Below are positions 8,094 to 10,419 of a stretch of 10,419 nt of DNA, one piece after another (position 1 is the stretch's first letter; each line of letters begins with the position of its first letter). Position numbers and translations under genes: made by a program. The notes below the pieces were generated by a model, which did not search any database, had not been told where the DNA came from, and worked only from the letters and a program-made list of their open reading frames with translations. Where the stretch lies: positions 1 to 10,419 of the forward strand of contig MU603322.1 of the NCBI GenBank assembly GCA_025201865.1. Direction: 5' to 3'. Origin of the DNA: Ramicandelaber brevisporus. Its lineage: Eukaryota; Kickxellomycota; Ramicandelaberales; Ramicandelaberaceae.

Positions 8094-8183
8094 ATGACGC
8101 CTTTCCTCCTTCATCCGATAGTGCCGAGTTTGTTTGGTTGTACACTAGTTTTTTTTTCCTTCTTCATCCTTTGTTTTGATTGA
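8094..8183 (+). promoter_or_regulatory. Candidate upstream reading frame before NC2-beta
   Basis: An ATG at 8094 opens 29 codons and stops with TGA at 8181-8183, only three bases before the NC2-beta ATG and in the same frame. The peptide is hydrophobic and T-tract-derived, so it is unlikely to function as a protein. If included in the transcript it could affect translation of the main frame. Two further upstream frames begin at 8002 (ending 8067) and 8060 (ending 8179). Whether transcripts start upstream of them is unknown. Confidence 0.3.
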
Positions 8184-8186
8184 CAC

Positions 8187-8633
8187 ATGAACGACGACTT
8201 TGACAACCAGAACGACGATGAGCTCACGCTGCCTCGTTCAACCGTTGCACGGATGGTGCAAGAGTATATGCCGAGCGATCTAACCTGCACCAAAGAGGCC
8301 AAGGACCTCATCGGCGAGTGCTGCACAGAGTTCATCCACCTGTTGGCTACCCAAGCAACTGAGCAGTGCGAAAAGTCGTCCAAAAAGACCATCACTGCTG
8401 ACCATGTCCTGGATGCCCTCAAGGCTCTAGGATACGAGAGCTACCTTCCAGCATTGAACGATGTCCTCGAAGAGCACAAGGGCGAGGAGCAGCGCGAGAA
8501 GCAGCGGAAACAGCAGCGGATGCCCAAGACTGGCGGTCTGTCCCAGGAAGAATTGGAGCAGAAGCAACTGGAGATGCTGGCACAGTCACGAGAGCGCTTC
8601 AATGCCCAGCAGGCGCCGCTGCCTCCATCGTAA
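8187..8633 (+). CDS. NCB2: Negative cofactor 2 beta subunit (NC2-beta, Dr1/Ncb2)
   Basis: The 148-residue protein is the beta subunit of NC2, which pairs with NC2-alpha (Bur6/DRAP1) through histone folds, binds TBP on promoter DNA and blocks entry of TFIIA and TFIIB. The histone fold spans about residues 13-87, with LPRSTVARMV for the first helix, GECCTEFIHLLATQA for the long central helix and KKTITADHVLDALKALGYESY for the last. After a charged linker rich in E, K, R and Q, the segment GLSQEELEQKQLEMLAQSRE (113-132) matches the second conserved block of Dr1. This tail separates it from NF-YB and Dpb4-type relatives. Length is close to yeast Ncb2 (about 146). No intron is needed, although yeast NCB2 has one near its start. 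An in-frame TGA three bases upstream fixes the start. Confidence 0.95.
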   Translation: MNDDFDNQNDDELTLPRSTVARMVQEYMPSDLTCTKEAKDLIGECCTEFIHLLATQATEQCEKSSKKTITADHVLDALKALGYESYLPALNDVLEEHKGEEQREKQRKQQRMPKTGGLSQEELEQKQLEMLAQSRERFNAQQAPLPPS

Positions 8634-8944
8634 CAGCCGCCAAACTGAACTTAATAACTCTTTATTGAAAGAAAAATTGTATTAAAAATACAATCTGAAA
8701 CGTTCGCATTGCTTTTTTTGTTTCGGGGCATTCTCGGGCTGTGCCATTACAAATCAGCAACTTTGATAAGCACTCGTGGTGTGCGAATTGTTGAAGAAGT
8801 CGGGCTTCACCCTACAAGCCTGCTGACAACCTGATTTTTTTTCTTGCTTCCCTCCTTCCTTCCTTCTGCTCAGTTCTTCTTGTAGCCCTCCGTCGTTCTC
8901 TTTCCTTTTTTCTTCTTCTTCTTTGTGTGTTTGCAATAGACAAT
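8634..8944. promoter_or_regulatory. Spacer: NC2-beta 3' region and GCLM leader
   Basis: This 311-base spacer has no supported gene. A short AT-rich hairpin containing ATTAAA lies at 8676-8694, 42 bases past the NC2-beta stop. A long pyrimidine-rich tract (about 8835-8923, with T8, CCTT repeats and TTC repeats) precedes the GCLM start by about 20 bases, a pattern common in fungal promoters and leaders. I find no ATG on the plus strand within the spacer, so 8945 is the first available start. Confidence 0.6.
8676..8694 (+). terminator. AT-rich hairpin with ATTAAA poly(A)-type signal
   Basis: ATTGTATT and its exact complement AATACAAT are separated by AAA, giving an eight-pair stem with a three-base loop. 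The hexamer ATTAAA (8681-8686), the commonest variant of AATAAA, spans the last stem bases and the loop. Placed 42 bases after the NC2-beta stop, it is a plausible 3'-end processing site. The stem is almost all A-T pairs, so its stability is modest. Confidence 0.45.
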
Positions 8945-10419
8945 ATGCCCAGTCCATCGACCGATTCGCTCATGCAGCCACTCCGCAGCGACGTTCTCAT
9001 GACCACAACGGCAACAACAGCAACAACAGCAGCAACAGCTGACACAACTCCTGCTTCATCATTGAAGCTTGGCTTGGTCAGCAAGAATGATGCTGGCAGT
9101 GACAGTGGCATTACTAATGAAGTGCAGTTTGACTCTCTTCTTGTGTTCACGGCAAACCTGATGGCAACAGGCATTACTGGAGTGAAGCACAGCTCCATTA
9201 TTCGTAGCAGCAACGGCAACGGCAACGGCAATGGCAATGGCAACAGCGGCCGCGAGCTCGTTTCAGCACTTGAGCATGCAGTCAAGAACGGCTCGCTGTC
9301 TGTCACCGCGTCGTCTCCGACAGAGGAGGACAATGCGGCTGAACAACGTCGCACGATTGCTATTGTGTCGGTGCCTGACTACCAAAATGAGCAGCAACAG
9401 CAGCAACAACAGCAACAGCAACAGTATGGGCACTCACGCAAGTCGAGTGTGTCAAGCACGTCAAGCAAGGGTGCCGATTCCGCAACAACAACGGGAACAT
9501 GGCGTGATTCAGGCTATAGCATTAGCCACAAGAATGGCAGCTCGGAAAAGCTCACTGATGCTAGCGCAATTGCGGTCCAAATGTCGCCATCACTCGCTGC
9601 CCACTTCTCACGGCCATCGACACCAACGCCTCAGTTCATTCGCGGCCGTCCGGTGTGGGATCATTTGGACACTGGTGCTGTCACATCTCCTGGAAGCGCA
9701 GCAGTCACCGACTCAGCCCCAGTCACGGTTTCCTCTTCTGCTCGTCCTGCATCTCCGTCGCAGTCACTCCTGGTTCCAGCTACGTTTGGAGGGAACAAGG
9801 TCGAGTCTGCTCTCGAGCATCAGGGCAATGTCGAAATCACTGCCAAACTCTTCCTCCTGAATCCACCATCCGCCGCGGACTCGGGCAATGACTCAGCTCG
9901 CTTCCTGTCCGAAGGCATTGCTGCGCTCAAGTCAGTGCTTGGAGTGAGCTCTATTGATACATTTGTTCTCTCGTTTGCTGGCCAGCAGCTCTCGGATAAC
10001 GGTGAGGACACTCAAGGTGGCCATGAGCTGGACATCAGCAAGGTTGCGGATTTGTTCAAATTGTTGAGCAAACGTCGCGTCCAGGGTGACATTCGCCAAG
10101 TTGGCGTGGCTGACTTTTCTGCCGACCGCCTGGAGGCTCTTCGTGGCTGTCTTGCCAATGCCAATGCCACTGATGCATTCCCAGCTCTTGATCAAGTCAA
10201 CTTGAGCGAATGCTGTTCAGTCTCCACTCGCCTCATTGAGTATGGCAAGACAAATAACGTTCGTCTTCTCGCCCACAGCGATGACAACAGCGCCGCCATC
10301 TTGACCTCGGCTGATCTGAATGGCATCCTTGCTGGCCAAAGCAACATTAATTTCACAGGCGCCGCTTCTCGTCTTGAGCCACAGTGGATTCTCAAATACA
10401 CTGTCCTGTTGCGCGACCG
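8945..10419 (+). CDS. GCLM: Glutamate-cysteine ligase regulatory subunit (GCLM), 3' end missing
   Basis: The frame runs from ATG 8945 to the window edge without a stop (491 codons). It encodes the modifier subunit of glutamate-cysteine ligase, the enzyme of the first step of glutathione synthesis; it raises the catalytic subunit's efficiency and eases feedback inhibition by glutathione. The aldo-keto-reductase-like fold of GCLM is recognisable from about residue 296 (VEITAKLFLLNP), with LGVSSIDTFVLSF, IRQVGVADFSADRLEAL, DQVNLSECCSVSTRLIEYG (416-434), VRLLAHSD and QWILKYTVLLRD at the edge. A conserved-looking N-terminal part spans about 61-118 (LLVFTANLMATG, RELVSALEHAVKNG). Between them lie about 175 disordered residues with 11 glutamines and serine-rich stretches; human GCLM (274 residues) lacks this. 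By comparison with human GCLM about 20 C-terminal residues should lie beyond 10419. An N-terminal Thr/Ala run (20-34) and an (NG)5 run are also present. Confidence 0.92.
   Translation, partial: MPSPSTDSLMQPLRSDVLMTTTATTATTAATADTTPASSLKLGLVSKNDAGSDSGITNEVQFDSLLVFTANLMATGITGVKHSSIIRSSNGNGNGNGNGNSGRELVSALEHAVKNGSLSVTASSPTEEDNAAEQRRTIAIVSVPDYQNEQQQQQQQQQQQYGHSRKSSVSSTSSKGADSATTTGTWRDSGYSISHKNGSSEKLTDASAIAVQMSPSLAAHFSRPSTPTPQFIRGRPVWDHLDTGAVTSPGSAAVTDSAPVTVSSSARPASPSQSLLVPATFGGNKVESALEHQGNVEITAKLFLLNPPSAADSGNDSARFLSEGIAALKSVLGVSSIDTFVLSFAGQQLSDNGEDTQGGHELDISKVADLFKLLSKRRVQGDIRQVGVADFSADRLEALRGCLANANATDAFPALDQVNLSECCSVSTRLIEYGKTNNVRLLAHSDDNSAAILTSADLNGILAGQSNINFTGAASRLEPQWILKYTVLLRD
9212..9244 (+). 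repeat. AAC-GGC hexanucleotide repeat encoding Asn-Gly
   Basis: Alternating AAC/AAT and GGC codons encode (NG)5N within the N-terminal part of the GCLM protein, between the two conserved-looking segments LLVFTANLMATG and RELVSALEHAV. It probably extends a loop. Confidence 0.85.
9392..9424 (+). repeat. CAG/CAA repeat encoding 11 glutamines
   Basis: Eleven consecutive glutamine codons, mixed CAG and CAA, encode residues 150-160 of the GCLM protein. They lie at the start of the disordered insertion that separates the N-terminal segment from the aldo-keto-reductase-like domain. Confidence 0.9.

Larger units (their letters stand above)
7890..8186. promoter_or_regulatory. Spacer between the serine-rich protein and NC2-beta genes
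   Basis: This 297-base spacer has a 12-base tandem repeat (7933-7980) in its first part. The second part includes an AT-rich patch with TATTATTATA and GGTATATC at about 8071-8088, roughly 100 bases before the NC2-beta start and a possible TATA-like element. A pyrimidine-rich tract (about 8148-8170) follows close to the start. ATGs at 8002, 8060 and 8094 open short frames that close before 8187. Confidence 0.55.

Noticed and set aside
8812-9354. A 180-codon minus-strand frame opposite the GCLM start
   Set aside because: It is antisense to the GCLM N-terminal region and its composition follows the repeats there (leucine-proline and valine runs).
2750-10419. A metabolic gene cluster linking the aldehyde dehydrogenase and GCLM
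   Set aside because: Core housekeeping genes of unrelated function lie between and beside them, and no biosynthetic, transporter or regulator genes of a cluster are present.
1-10419. tRNA, rRNA, transposon or viral sequence
   Set aside because: I saw no cloverleaf with matching conserved boxes, no transposase or reverse-transcriptase motifs, no long terminal repeats and no viral proteins in any frame.

Overview
This is a gene-dense piece of a fungal nuclear genome with five protein-coding genes, all readable as single uninterrupted frames. The gene set points to fungi. There is a GCP4-type gamma-tubulin complex protein, a membrane-anchored aldehyde dehydrogenase of the Msc7 type, a serine-rich protein with two membrane segments at its C-terminus, the NC2-beta (Dr1/Ncb2) transcription factor, and the regulatory subunit of glutamate-cysteine ligase. 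GCP4 and GCLM are both missing from baker's yeast. Long intron-free frames plus many AAC/AGC-type trinucleotide repeats would suit an intron-poor lineage, perhaps a zygomycete-grade fungus such as Kickxellomycotina; this placement is a weak inference.

Layout. 1-396 is an AT-rich spacer with no supported gene. 397-2583 (minus strand) is the GCP4-like gene. It is divergent from the aldehyde dehydrogenase gene at 2750-4639 (plus strand), and only 166 bases separate the two start codons. A 409-base spacer with GTT and TTTTTG repeats leads to the serine-rich membrane protein (5049-7889, plus). A 297-base spacer with a 12-base tandem repeat and three upstream short reading frames leads to the NC2-beta gene (8187-8633, plus). 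A 311-base spacer with a hairpin and a long pyrimidine tract leads to the GCLM gene, which begins at 8945 (plus) and runs off the window's right edge.

The five genes do not form an evident pathway or cluster. They serve microtubule nucleation, aldehyde oxidation at a membrane, an unknown membrane role, general transcription repression and glutathione synthesis. The window looks like ordinary core fungal genome, and I see no mobile element, virus, RNA gene, CRISPR array or biosynthetic cluster. The parts most worth a second look are a thrice-repeated kinase-site-like motif in the serine-rich protein, a possible in-frame intron in the GCP4 gene, the very short divergent promoter with alternative starts, upstream reading frames before NC2-beta, and the large disordered insertion inside GCLM.
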